Below, one piece after another: positions 46,560 through 56,924 of a stretch of 64,000 bases of DNA. The notes beneath the pieces were generated by a model. It was not told where the DNA came from. It made no database searches and saw nothing but the letters and a program-made list of their open reading frames with translations. The DNA lies in contig NW_023605305.1 of NCBI RefSeq assembly GCF_014898055.3, positions 111,758,734 to 111,822,733 of the forward strand. The letters run 5' to 3'. Positions within the stretch are counted from its first letter, which is position 1; every line of letters starts with the position of its first letter. The translations under genes were made by a program, and so were the position numbers. Origin of the DNA: Talpa occidentalis (taxonomy: Eukaryota; Chordata; Mammalia; Eulipotyphla; Talpidae).

Positions 46560-46920
46560 TCCCACACCTCAGTCAAGCCTGCACAGTCAGGGAGTGAAAG
46601 GGCTCCCTCCTCCCACTGCTGGGACTCTGCGGGAGAACCAGGCTCCACGGCAGTTGGCCTGAGCTGCTTCTGCTCCGAGCACAGGCTGTTGGGATGCTTC
46701 CCTCTGCCCGCCGGCTCCCTGGCCCTTCCGCTCCTTCCTCAGAAGGGCCTTTGGCCATGCTCCCGACCCCAGCAGACACGCCCCCTTCCTGCCTTATTTT
46801 TATCCTGACTTCTCACTAACTTCCATGGACTTATTGATCTTGTTTATTATCTGCGTCCCCAGGAGCAGGCGAGTTCGTTGTGGGCAGCGTCTAGGCCCAG
46901 GGCCTAGAGGAGGCTTGGCC
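46560..46920 (+). mobile_element. L2-like LINE 3'-end relic
   Basis: 'TTTTATCCTGACTTCTCACTAACTTCCATGGACTTATTGATCTTGTTTATTATCTGCGTCCCCAGGAGCAGGCGAGTTC' follows the L2 trailer pattern (TTGTTTATTGTCTGTCTCCCCC). It lies between the two LTR-like copies, which argues that they are not the two ends of one provirus. Confidence 0.5.
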
Positions 46921-47244
46921 GAGAAAAGCGGGTGGTCAAGAACAACCCAGCGAATAAAGAAATGACTCTAGGTCACGAAGACTTGGCTTCGCTATTATTT
47001 CGAGAAGCGCATGCATACGTGCCTGGCAATGGGCATCTGGGAGACGCGGGAGACGGTTGCGGGCCGTCTTCAGACAGTCTGACTGACATGGATCGCACCC
47101 TCGCCCCAGCCCCTGTCCAGCTTCTCCTCTGCCAAACCAGAGCACACTTGCCCTGAGGCTCAGGCTTCCTGCACCTGTGCTCTGCCCCCGCCGGGCCCTC
47201 TGCCGCAATGGCTTTCCTTGGGTAGCGCCAGTGGGCACAGGGCA

Positions 47245-47705
47245 GGCTCACTATAGACCCAGGCAGATGGATAAGGAGGGTCCTGGAGCCCTCGGTGGAG
47301 TTTCAGGCTTTAGTGCTTTCTCAGGGAACCAGCACAGGCAGCCAGGCAGGGGGCTGGCACGCAAGGAGGCAGGCGTGGGCTGCGCAGGGGGCTGGAGGCA
47401 GGCAGTGAGCCTCCCAGCCCCCCATGAATATTGACTCCTTCTCTGGGCTCTCCCTGGCGTTCTCTCGTGGCCTCACCTCTCCTGCAGTCACCCCGCTCGT
47501 TCTCATAGCCTCCACCTGAGTGACGCCCTCCTTGCGTAGCTCCCCAGCATCCAGGCTCAGGTGTGCACACTTATGCATGCTCACGCCACGCTCCAGGTGG
47601 CCACCATCTGCACGTGTATCCCGCACCCCAGCGCCTCTGCATCAGCACCATCAAGGCCGCAGGTGATGGCCACAGAGGCCAGTGGCTTAAAAACCTGATT
47701 AATTC
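47245..47705 (-). repeat. LTR-like segment, copy 2
   Basis: Diverged relative of 45640-46075. It shares the conserved blocks listed there, but the AATAAA and TATA positions have decayed. The two copies are separated by about 1.2 kb containing an L2-like relic, consistent with two independent old insertions or a diverged duplication. Confidence 0.5.
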
Positions 47706-48104
47706 ACTCACCTTCCCTATGCCCTCACTATGAATGTGTCTCCACGAGTTAGTCCCTGAAGGGCCAGCTCTGGCCCTAGGTCTGTCAGCTGGAGCCCCTT
47801 TGCTGTCCCATCGATTCCACCCAAATCTGTGGGTGGCTTCTCAAGGGAATTGTGTGCCCCAGGTGCCTCTTGACCTCCCTCCTTAGCCTGACTCCCCCGG
47901 TAGATGGGGCGCCTGCACATTGATCATCTCTGTGCCCACCACCCCTTACCCCTGGGCAGCCGCAGACAAAGAGAGGGTGCCAGGAGTTTGGGGAGGGGAC
48001 AGGCAGGGAAGGAGGGTAGGAGAACTCCAGGCTCAGATTCTGACAATCACCATGGCCATGGTGGGACTGACACAGCCCAGGGCGTGTGGTCGGGGAATCC
48101 GGGC
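47706..48104. other. gene-free stretch
   Basis: GC-rich unique-looking DNA without a recognisable frame or repeat. Confidence 0.4.
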
Positions 48105-48540
48105 TAGGTGCTGGCTAACTCGCCACAGAAATTGATTTAACTTCTCCAGGCTTTGGTTTCTTTACCTACAACCATGCTTGTGCTGCAGAGATAGCGTGTA
48201 GATGAAAGAATATAATTTTTTTTTTAATTTATACAAGAGCAGGGGTATAGGCCAGATGCGCAGGAGGGTGAGAGGATTCACCAGAGACAGTACAGGCGGG
48301 GAACAGAACAGGCCGACTGAAGAAATACACTGCTGAGGGGAGCAGCGGGCGAGACAGGAGAGGTCTATTGCGCCATGTGGGTTGCTCCGAGGCCGGCGGG
48401 GATCGAACCGGCACTGCAGAGGCTGTGGCCAGCTTCACAGAGCTGCGCTCAACTGCCTGCGCCACCAGGGAGGCCCTGAAAGGATATAATTTTTGAGGAG
48501 GGGAAATGCAAACTGGAAAACACTATGTAAATACCGACAA
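48105..48540 (+). mobile_element. MIR SINE relic split by a SINE
   Basis: The left part 'GATTTAACTTCTCCAGGCTTTGGTTTCTTTACCTACAA..AGATAGCGTGTAGATGAAAG' and the right part 'GGAAATGCAAACTGGAAAACACTATGTAAATACC' read as one MIR (core, then 3' half) once the insert at 48221-48476 is removed. Confidence 0.65.
48221..48476 (-). mobile_element. tRNA-derived SINE inserted in MIR
   Basis: Minus-strand copy with body CTGCTGAGGGGAGCAGCGGG, B-box complement GGGGATCGAACC and head complement GCGCCACCAGGGAGGCCC. The flanking 18-bp duplication TGAAAGAATATAATTTTT (48203-48220) and TGAAAGGATATAATTTTT (48477-48494) differs at one base. Confidence 0.88.
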
Positions 48541-48994
48541 TTTCTATCAGGTGAGGCCAAGAGCACACTTAGCAAGGGTGCAGTTCAGATTATGGCCAGA
48601 GGGTGGCAGCAGCAGGCAAGGCCTCTGCTTGGAGCCTGCAGAAATGACGCGAGCCCCATAGGCTGCGGCAGGTGCCTGGAGATATCTTGTCTGTCCCGCC
48701 CAGCTCTCCCCACCCTCAAGAGATTGCCTTCTCCCCTCACGTGGGGTCTGGCTGTGACTGAACCAGACCCTGGAGGACTTTCTGGACACTCCCTCCATTT
48801 TGGGCCTGAACTTTCTGGAGTACAGCGTAGATATTTCACCCGTGACCTCCTCCAGGCCTCACGACCGCCTTTAAATGAAGTTGAGCCAGCAGAAGGATTG
48901 CCCCCCCATCTTAGATATGAGCGAGCGGCCTCGAAGCAGGTCTTGGGGCTCACACAGCCCGCAGATGGGCCAGATTAGAAGTGACCTTCCAGCT

Positions 48995-49165
48995 GAATTC
49001 CTTCCTGCTGCCCTCGATCATGTCTCTGTTCAGCTGTTGAGGCAACCGTGAGCACCGGCTGTGCGTGGACGTCCAGCCCCTGAGAAGTCCCTCCCTGCCC
49101 ATGGCCTCGCTGTCCAGTGCTCCTGGCCCAGGACCTGGGTCTGGTTCCTCTACCCGGCAGCCGCA
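48995..49165. repeat. GC-rich related pair, copy 1
   Basis: Shares with 50428-50645 the ordered blocks TCTCTGTTSAGCTGT, CCTCCCTGCCCA/CACTCCCTGCCCA, 'CCTCRCTGTCCAG' and 'CTCCTGGCCCAGGRCCTGG' / 'GTCCTGGCCCAGGGCCTGG'. Element type unknown; no coding evidence. Confidence 0.5.
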
Positions 49166-49694
49166 GCACCACCGCCTTGGTGCCCTGGGCTTGTGTGCCC
49201 AAGATGAGTGCTGAGAAGCCACCAGTTTTCCCGTGCCCCCCACATCAGTGTTTCTTGGGTCCCAAACTCACAGTCCTGTTGGCCTGATAGCCGAGCAGCC
49301 CTGGGAAATGCACAGGAGGAGGAAGGCTACGAAAATAAAAGGCAGAGCAAAACTTACAGTTTCCTAGTTCCTGTCGATTGAAAGTAACTGACTTTTGCTG
49401 GAAAGTATTAGAAGCCCCGAGACTCAAGCTTCCCTGACTTATTTCTGAAGGTGGGGCCTCTCCAGCTTGTCCTTATTATGCTCTTAGGCCCTCCTGTCTG
49501 GTGGCAGATGGGACAGAGAGCTGACTTGGGGGCGAGGGGCTGCCCGAGGCCCTGGACGCACCTCATCTCATTGTGTCTCACAACACACTTGAGAAGGAAG
49601 TGTCTGTGCTTGTCACAAATGGGGAAACTGAGGCCCATGTTGTGATGGGCACGCGTGTGCATTGGGGCCGGGTCTGCGAGGCTCACGTCCCTCT

Positions 49695-49840
49695 GCATGA
49701 TGATATTGGGTGACGTGGTGGTGGGAGGTTTGTGGAGATCACACCTGAGGGGAGAGATCCAGTGTTGTCCAAAAACAAACAGTGATGTAAGACAATTAAA
49801 AAGTCTAAAAAAAAAAAAAAAATCTTAAAAAAAGGGAAAA
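49695..49840 (+). mobile_element. A-tailed retroelement 3' end, copy 2 (family unknown)
   Basis: 'GGGTGACGTGGTGGTGGGAGGTTTGTGGAGATCACACCTGAGGGGAGAGATCCAGTGTTGTCCAAAAACAAACAGTGATGTAA', then an A-rich tail with a 16-A run. It matches 9795-9970 block by block. Both are on the + strand and both end A-rich. Confidence 0.5.
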
Positions 49841-50427
49841 GGTGACGGGATTGCGCAATAGGGACAGACGGCGGGATCCTGTCCTTCCACGTGTGGGTGC
49901 GACTCACAACTGGAAATCCCCGTCGCTGGGTCTGTGCCCGGCCGTGAAGGTGGCTGTGGACTCCGATGCTGATTCCCCTGTGGCTGCTGAGAGTCGCCCG
50001 TGTGGACACAGCCGGCCCTGGCAGACAGGGGCCTCTGGCGTCCCGCAGCCCAGCATGCTCAGCCGACGGTCTGACCTGCCACTCGGGTCCTTGCCAGGTT
50101 TCTCACCTGGGCCGTGGGCGGGTGCCAGGAGGGCACAAGCGGCAGTGCCAGCGTGGAGGCAGAGGGCGCGGCCAGGTGGCTTGAGGAGCTCCTGAGTTTA
50201 GATGGGGCGGGGGCTGCAGCTCGGGCGGACCCTGCAGGCTCACCGGGAAAGTGTCACCAAGATGGGAGCGGCACCCCGGGCCTGGGCTTTATTTTCGACA
50301 GCTGGCTTTGCCCAGGGTGGGAGGACCACCCCAGAACCTCCCTTGCTCAGGACCCTCACCTGAGCTGGGGGGAGCAGGGGAGACGCCCTGGATTGCTTCT
50401 GTTTTCCAATCCAACAGTTCGAGATGC
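49841..50427. other. GC-rich gene-free stretch
   Basis: High-GC DNA with some CpG, including frames of up to 117 codons without recognisable protein features. It could be a small CpG-rich element or GC-rich repeat. No promoter is claimed. Confidence 0.35.
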
Positions 50428-50645
50428 TCAGTTGCATGGAAACCACCAACTGCTTGTCCACTTCTCTGTTGAGCTGTGCAGACACCGCGCGGGGCTTGCT
50501 GTCTGCTGCGGGGCTGCGTGGGCTTCTACCCCGGCCCATGGCCACTCCCTGCCCAGCCCCCGGCCTCACTGTCCAGCCGTCCTGGCCCAGGGCCTGGCTC
50601 TGATTCCCCGGCTCCGGGCCGGGGCGCTACACTGTTAACACAGCC
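50428..50645. repeat. GC-rich related pair, copy 2
   Basis: Partner of 48995-49165 in the same orientation. The better-preserved blocks are at 50465-50485 and 50545-50605. Confidence 0.5.
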
Positions 50646-52369
50646 TGATTCTCGGGGCCCCTCACCTTGTTGCAGAGAGGAGGTGGGCACAGGACGTCGG
50701 GAATTTCCTCATCAGGGAGTGGGCCCCAAAGCCAGAGCCCTAACAACACCTTCTCCTTCCTGCGCTGACTCTTCCTTCCGTTTCTCCTGGTGCCCCAGGA
50801 GCGTCAGTTTGGACAGAAAGAGTCAGCAACCAAAGATCGATCGAGAGACAACCCTTAGGGTGCAGGGAGGATGGTATGCGGTGGGGGAGAAACTGAGTCA
50901 TCCGGATTTTCCCCAAACCACACGTAAGAAGCAGGGACAGAACCGCCCTCGGAACGCGGGAGGCCCACTTAGAATTAAAAAGAAATCAATTGAGCAGCAA
51001 TACAAGTCCAGTTGAGAGATTCCAGAACAGCAACAACCACCGCAGGCGATGGAATAAGAGCCCTTATCCCGGCCCGCAGGGACCACCACCCGCCCCAAGC
51101 ACACGCCCCTCCCGCTTACTAAGAAGCAAAAAAATGTGGTCATGTTATTTACATGATCTTCCCCCCATTTTCAGTTTATTCATGTCGTGATTTGCTTAAT
51201 CCATTTCCTCATCTTGGATACTTAAATTATTTCTAATTCTGACTTATAAAGGCTCCTGCAGTGTGGAATCTTACACCTGGTCTCGGTATAAATCCTGCAC
51301 TGTCTCCTTTGCTGCAACACTGGCTGCGGACTGCATAGATCCACACAGAATATCTTTGATTTTCTTCTGAATCACAGTGGCAAGTTGTCCACCAGAAACT
51401 CCACCCTTCTTTGAATTTCTGCTGGTGGAACATCAGCCTTAGCCTCATCAACAATGAGAATTTTCATTTTTAAAATGAAAGATGACCAGAGCCTTATGTT
51501 AAAATTTACATTTCTTTATCTGTTATTTCTAAATCAACTCTGTTTTTACAGGCTTATGGTTCAATTGTGTTTCTTCCTTTGTGAATTGTCCTTTTTATGA
51601 CCTTGAACCATTTTAGTAGCAACGTGTTTGTCTTTTCTTCCTCCATTTATGAGATAAATATGACTTCAAGGATACAAATCTTCATCATACATCTTGCTAA
51701 TAACTTGCCCCCTTTAGTGCTTTGCCTTTTAATGTTTTTGTGGCTTTTTACTTACCGAAGTTTAAAAATTTACATCCATCCATCCATTCCTTTCTTTTTT
51801 GTGTTCCTGCCCTTGAAACCATGCTCCTCACTCAGAATTGAATGAGACTTTATAGGAGCAGAATTAATGTCTCCAAAAATAAAAAAGCAGAAAATTGTTG
51901 TTTCTTGCTCCCTGGGAACTTAGGAAAAGCCACCAAGGTTGTGGAAGGGAGGGGGACCGCCTTTAAAAGCTGAGACAGGTCTGTGGTGGCATCACCACAA
52001 CCTCTGGACGTGACCTTGGGCGGCTGGCCTTGGGCAGCTGGCCAGAGAGGCGTCTGCTCTCCTGTGAGGAAGCAGGAAGCCGGTGGTCACTCAGGGACTT
52101 GCACCTACTTTTGAAAAAATATGTCTTAAGTGTTCTTTATTCTTTTCAAGCTTTTCATTACAAAAATGTGTCCATTCCCAGGATTTCTAATGTCCCAGAG
52201 CTGATCATGTAAAAGTGAAAGTTGCCTTTTAGTTTCCTGGAAATCTAAGTCCTGAAAGGGTGTCCTGGCAATGGCTCAGCATGGATTCTTCCAGACCTTT
52301 CTCCTCATCCACTGGTAACTGTATAGTCTAAGACAATAGGTCCTCACTCTTAGGTCCACTTTATTCTAT
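50646..52369. other. gene-free stretch with probable L1 3' fragments
   Basis: 51170-51480 ('TTTCCTCATCTTGGATACTTAAATTATTTCTAATTCTGACTTATAAAGGCTCCTGCAGTG') looks like old L1 3' region. 51590-51840 is AT-rich and similar in style. The remainder is unnamed. No gene. Confidence 0.4.
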
Positions 52370-53690
52370 TTTAATTGTTATATAATATTTCATAATATAA
52401 TATACTGTTATTTTAGTTGTTTGCATTTTTTATTACAAAAACTTCTACAACAAATATTCTTGAACAGATTTTTTGCACATTTATGTAAGTTTTTTTTTTT
52501 TTTATATCCTAAAGGGCAGGTATATTTTAAAGAGGGAAAGGAAGTCAAGAGTACTGGCCCAGACAGACACAAACGGGCAGAAAGAGCGGCCCGCAAAGGG
52601 ACAGTTTGTTAGGAGTGGCGCCTGCAGTCGTGGGCGGGCAGCCTCAGCAGGAGAGCTCTTGCTGCAAATATTGATGTCGAATAGATTCCTCAAATTAAAA
52701 TTACCAGTCCCCCCCAAAAATATATTTTAAAGTTTGATGGAAATTGCCAAATTCTGCCTTCCAGGACGCATGGATGAACGTTCTCTCCAATACTGCATGG
52801 AGTTGCCAATTTCCCCCAGCTTCTTGTCCATCATATAACATTGTCTTTTCTGATTTTGCCAGCCAGATGGTGAAAAGTGGCCTCTTACGGCTGTGACAGA
52901 GACACAGACAGCTCCCAGCTGATAAGTGTTTGACTAATGATGTTTTGACTCACACAGGGTGAGCCTTACACGGCGATGCAACAGTACATGGAATTTTGAA
53001 TTTTGACTTTTTCCTGGGTTGGAGGTTGAGTCTCTGGTGATGCTTGAGCAGCAGCTATGAAAATCAGCTCCAGCCCACACTGGGGTGACCACCGAGTCTT
53101 TGTGGATTGTGTGGCTGGGCTGAGTTGTGCTCCTGGCAGGTTATTAAGCACACTTCCACTTCGGAGGTCTTGGGCTCAGCACGGGTTTATCATGATGAGC
53201 CCATCATGAGCGGCAGAAGATGGCTGTATTTTTGGTGACATTAGATGTCTTCTTGTCTGTATATTAGTATTCCAACCAAGTCTTTCTTCCATAAACTGCT
53301 CATTTATAGCCTTCGCCCATTTCAGACACTGAGTTTTTCTCATTGATTGATAGAAATGCTTTGCATAGCTTGGATTTGAATACATTTTCACTAATATCAC
53401 AACAATTTTCAGTCATGTCTTTTCATTTTGTCCATCATTTCTTTGCTGATTCATAAACACCACATTTTCATTTAGCTCATCAGCCCATCTTTTTAAAAAA
53501 TGACTTTGGATCGGACATCTAGTCTATAGGCCTTTCTTACTCAACACATGAAAATATCCCCCTATATTTAGGTTCTAACATTATTATAGTTTTTGTTAAC
53601 AGGGAAGAGTTTAGTCCAACTCTGGTTAGTTTTTATAGCTGGTGTGAATTAGGGATTTGTCCCACAATCCTGAGGTAAATACACTCTTCA
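52370..53690 (+). mobile_element. old L1 3'-region relic, rearranged
   Basis: Blocks in L1 3' order: 'TTATTACAAAAACTTCTACAACAAATATTCTTGAAC' (52430-52466), 'GATGGAAATTGCCAAATTCTGCCTTCCAGGACGC' (52735-52768), 'GATTTTGCCAGCCAGATGGTGAAAAGTGGCCTC' (52852-52884), then 'TCATTTATAGCCTTCGCCCATTTCAGACACTGAGTTTTTCTCATTGATTG' (53300-53350), 'GCCTTTCTTACTCAACACATGAAAATATCCCCC' and 'GGTGTGAATTAGGGATTTGTCCC'. Insertions and deletions separate the blocks. Confidence 0.65.
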
Positions 53691-54598
53691 GTCTTCTTTT
53701 AACCCAGCAGTTCAGAGCCACCACGTTGACTTAACTTCATTATCTGGGAAACTTGCTGAAAGATCCATTCTTGAACTAAAGGTGAAACAGAAAATAAGCA
53801 CAATTTCAGAGATTTTCACTCAGCCTATCCTAAAGAACCATGAAACTGGAACTCTACTTTGGGAGTCTGCCACTGGTGTCTTCCCTGAGATGGGATGTCT
53901 TGTGTGCCTGGCTACATAGTTCTGTTTTTCATCCTGTATACGCGTTTCTCTCTCCTTGCCTCCCTCAAGCCTCTGTCTCTCTTTCTCTGTTCCTCTGCGT
54001 AGCCATCTCTTGCATTCGCCATATTAAACGTTTTAGAATCATTTGTTCTAGTTGTTTACTACGATTTCGTTGTCTCCACACATGTTTATTTGTTTTGGAG
54101 CAAGTTTCTATTCACCTGACTCTGAATTTCAATAGACTGATGAAGGATGGCAGTTACATAAGATCTGGGGATTTTAAGCATTTACAGCTGAGGCTCAATT
54201 TATATTTGTCTTTTTTTTACAACAAAAACAATTTTAGAACATTAAAAACACCTTTTGGGAACGAGCATAATGACTTCACAGGAAGGCATTTTCCAATATT
54301 TGCAGCTACAGGATAAATATTTGCATGTTGCTACCCACGAGGGAACATTTACCTGCATTTCTAGGTGATCTTGTGAGATGCAGCCTGCAGGGTGGGGAGA
54401 AGATGGGCTGTGTGTTGCATTTGGTTCCTCATTCACTCAAGGGTGGTCCTGAGTGACTTTATTTAGCCGCTCAGTTCCTCTTTTCTTCAATGGGGTTAAG
54501 ACCCACCCGTTATGATAGTAAAATGTGATAAGAAAACACACTCTTAAACATACCTGCACAGAAAAGAGCCCATCAGCAGGCTTGGTTTGAGTGTGCCA
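53691..54598. other. immediate upstream flank of CD2, no element named
   Basis: AT-rich to balanced DNA. The open frame 53840-54316 (158 codons, +) has no start context, splice sites or homology that I recognise. This is where proximal CD2 enhancer sequence would be expected, but I cannot point to a defined site. Confidence 0.4.
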
Positions 54599-54676
54599 AT
54601 GTGTGTGTGTGCCTGTGCGTGTGTGTGCCTGTGTGTGTGCCTGTGTGTGTGTGTGTGCATGTATGCCTGTGTGTAA
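54599..54676. repeat. (GT)n microsatellite next to the CD2 promoter
   Basis: GTGTGTGTGCCTGTGC-type tract with CCTGTG interruptions, ending about 113 bp upstream of the CD2 start codon. Alternating purine-pyrimidine sequence of this kind can adopt Z-DNA under supercoiling. Likely polymorphic in length. Confidence 0.92.
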
Positions 54677-54689
54677 CTGTAAAAAAAAG

Positions 54690-54789
54690 AGAGACACGTG
54701 GTTCAGCTCTCCGGGGGTGGATCCCATCCGTCTCAGTTCAGTTCCTTTTGCCAGAAGAGCTCAGAATCACAAGGAAACGAACCCCAAAG
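54690..54789 (+). promoter_or_regulatory. CD2: CD2 proximal promoter and 5' UTR region
   Basis: The ATG at 54790 is preceded by CAGTTCAGTTCCTTTTGCCAGAAGAGCTCAGAATCAC and a purine-rich leader, which resembles the human CD2 leader as I remember it. No TATA box is visible. A palindromic E-box CACGTG is at 54695-54700. The transcription start cannot be fixed from sequence alone. The start codon has A at -3 (AAAGATGA). Confidence 0.45.
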
Positions 54790-54850
54790 ATGAGTCTTGC
54801 TTACAAAATCTTAGCCAGCTTCCTTCTGATTTGCTGCTTCTCCCTCAAAG
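54790..54850 (+). CDS. CD2: CD2 exon 1 (signal peptide)
   Basis: First coding exon of CD2 (LFA-2), the T- and NK-cell surface receptor that binds CD58 (CD48 in rodents) and strengthens adhesion and co-stimulation. It encodes residues 1-20 plus the first base of codon 21. The peptide MSLAYKILASFLLICCFSLK is a typical signal sequence: a Lys, then a hydrophobic core (ILASFLLICCF), then a polar end. It aligns with the human leader, which also has ASFLLI in its core. The exon ends AAAG at a consensus donor GTAAGT, phase 1, and is followed by a very short intron of 135 bp. The start was chosen because it is the only ATG giving a signal peptide in frame with exon 2, and its context is favourable. 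Confidence 0.92.
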
Positions 54851-54985
54851 GTAAGTCGGTGTGAAGATCTCACGGTCAACTTTGGACACTTCTTGGGAGA
54901 CCTGAAGTGAGCGGGAGGGCCAAGATGGTCACAGCCTTCCTTGGCAGGGCCTCTCGAGACCTCAGTGACTGTCTTGCTTTTTCAG

Positions 54986-55288
54986 GTGCAGGTGCAGGGA
55001 CTGACGTCGTTGTCAAGTGGGGTGCCCTGGATCGTGTCTTCCACCTGGAAATTAAATTTAACACCAGTGACACTGTAGACAACATTCGCTGGAAGATACC
55101 TGGAAATATTGTTCAATTCAAAAAAAGCATCAAGCAGCCCCAGACAGAGGGACCATACAAAGTGTTTGAAGATGGAACTCTGGAAATTAAACGTTTGGCG
55201 AGAAGCCATAGTGGTCATTACTTGGTTGAAATATTTGATGCACAGGGAAAAGGGCTGCATCGTGAAACCTATGAGTTGAAGGTTTTAG
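54986..55288 (+). CDS. CD2: CD2 exon 2 (V-type Ig domain 1, ligand-binding)
   Basis: Encodes residues 21-121 plus one base. This is the membrane-distal domain, whose charged face binds the partner on the opposing cell. Family landmarks are KWGAL at 31-35 (human ETWGAL), NIRW at 53-56 with the core Trp, and GTLEIKRL at 84-91. The domain has no cysteine, as is normal for CD2 domain 1, which lacks the canonical Ig disulfide. The C-C' region is about three residues shorter than in human. The glycosylated Asn of the human FKNGTLKI strand is Asp here (D83, EDGT), and a new sequon NTS lies at N46. The acceptor is TTTTTCAG followed by GTGCAGGTGCAG, so three AGs six bases apart are possible in-frame acceptors; the first is annotated. 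The donor is GTAAGT, phase 1. Confidence 0.95.
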
Positions 55289-56468
55289 GTAAGTCTTTTT
55301 TCCCTAAGTTTCTCCATCTCAACAGGGGTGCCATTTAGCAAGCTGGGGAATAATATTTATGGAATGCTCCTGGCCCTGATTTCAGCCCTGGGGGAGCCCC
55401 CAAGCACAGTGAATGCTTCCCTCCTGGCTCACTGGCAATTCCTGTGATCCCAAGGGAGGGATTGAATCACCCACGTAGAAACACACCCTTGGTAGCCCCT
55501 CAAGCCTGTCTGCCCCAAACTCTCTCTTCACTGGCTAAAGAGGTATGGGGTGGAGGCTGGATTAAGGTGGCTTTAGTCAGGGGAAGGACAGAGGAAAAAG
55601 GAGGTGCTCATTCAAGGGGGAATGATGAGGGGGTGAGTTAGGTACGGGGCAGGGGGGGAAGACTGGCTGGAGAACAAGGGGTCTCCTATCTAAGGAGACA
55701 ATTTCTAGCCAGGGTGCTGGAAGGAGTCATTAGTAAAATGGCAGAAAGTGCTGGGAATAATGAATTTAGGTTGAACAGTCCTTGTTTCTCCACATCAGAG
55801 TAATGGAAGGTAGGAGAGAATATTTGCAGATATGGGTAGAAAACATACAAGGTGTGGCTTTGTCTGGTGTCACACAAGGCCCTGAAGGACAGGGGTGGAC
55901 ATTGAAGATGGGGGCGAAAAAACTGGTCAGGAGCCTGCTCTAGTCAAGTCAGGTGGGAGGCTGTGTTGTGATTCTTAGCCCTGGTTGAATCAACTGAGAT
56001 GCTGTTAAAATTTAGTGGTGCCTAAGTCTCTTCCGGGGCCAACAGAATCCAAATATCTTAGCGTGGCCCGGGGATCAGCAGGGGTGAGGGCTCCCCGGGT
56101 GACTGCACCGAGCAGCCGGAGTTAATGGCCGACGGCCCCTGTAACTGGGAAGGGTGAGTTCACCAAGGGCCATGTGTGAAGAGCAGGGAAGATGGCTGCG
56201 TGCCCCAGGAGGGAAGAGAAAGTGGGATTGAATTGACAGGACTCTAGCCTGGGGTGCTCAGAAGTGAGAAGAGGAAGGTCACTGGGCCTGGGGAGGAACA
56301 CAGCAGCCCAGCCTGGGCCTGGGCCAGAGACTCAGCAAGCAAACACACGCTTCCGCGCTCACACAGGAAATGTCACCTTCCCTGCAGATCCGGGTTGCCC
56401 CCCTACCTCTCTTCAGCAGTTGGCTGGCAGCAGCCTGCCCCAACACCCCAGGTGTCAGCTCCCTGCTA

Positions 56469-56526
56469 GTGACACCCTCCTCCTGAGGCCCTGAATGGTG
56501 ACACCCTCATCCTGAGTCCCTGAATG
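56469..56526 (+). repeat. 29-bp tandem duplication in CD2 intron 2
   Basis: Two adjacent copies (56469-56497 and 56498-56526) starting GTGACACCCTC and ending CCCTGAATG, with 27 of 29 positions identical. A second short repeat (TTATCTATCAGGAATC, 56774-56789 and 56799-56814, period 25) lies 250 bp downstream. Confidence 0.9.
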
Positions 56527-56924
56527 GGGAGCACCTTCCAGAATGGGGCGGGACTGAGGATGGAGCCTGTGGGGTCTGTTCTGATGGGGGCCTGGGAACC
56601 CCAGACCTCACCAGTCTTGCCTGTGGGTCACCAGGATCCTGGGTGCAACATGGCCCCAGGTTGCATCTCCTTTGGAGTTACAGTGATGACAATGGCCAGC
56701 AACTAGCGGCCAGGTGCTTGGCTCACGCGATCTCATGTAAGGTTCCTGGCAATCCAGAGAGTCAGTGGCTCTTTTATCTATCAGGAATCTATCCCTCATT
56801 ATCTATCAGGAATCGAAACAATTTCCCAAAGTGTTCCCTCTGCATGAGTGAAGTCAGGATCCAAAGCCAGGGTGGTTTTTTTTTTTTTTTAGCAAAGAGG
56901 CCCCATTTTTTTTCTCCCAAATAT

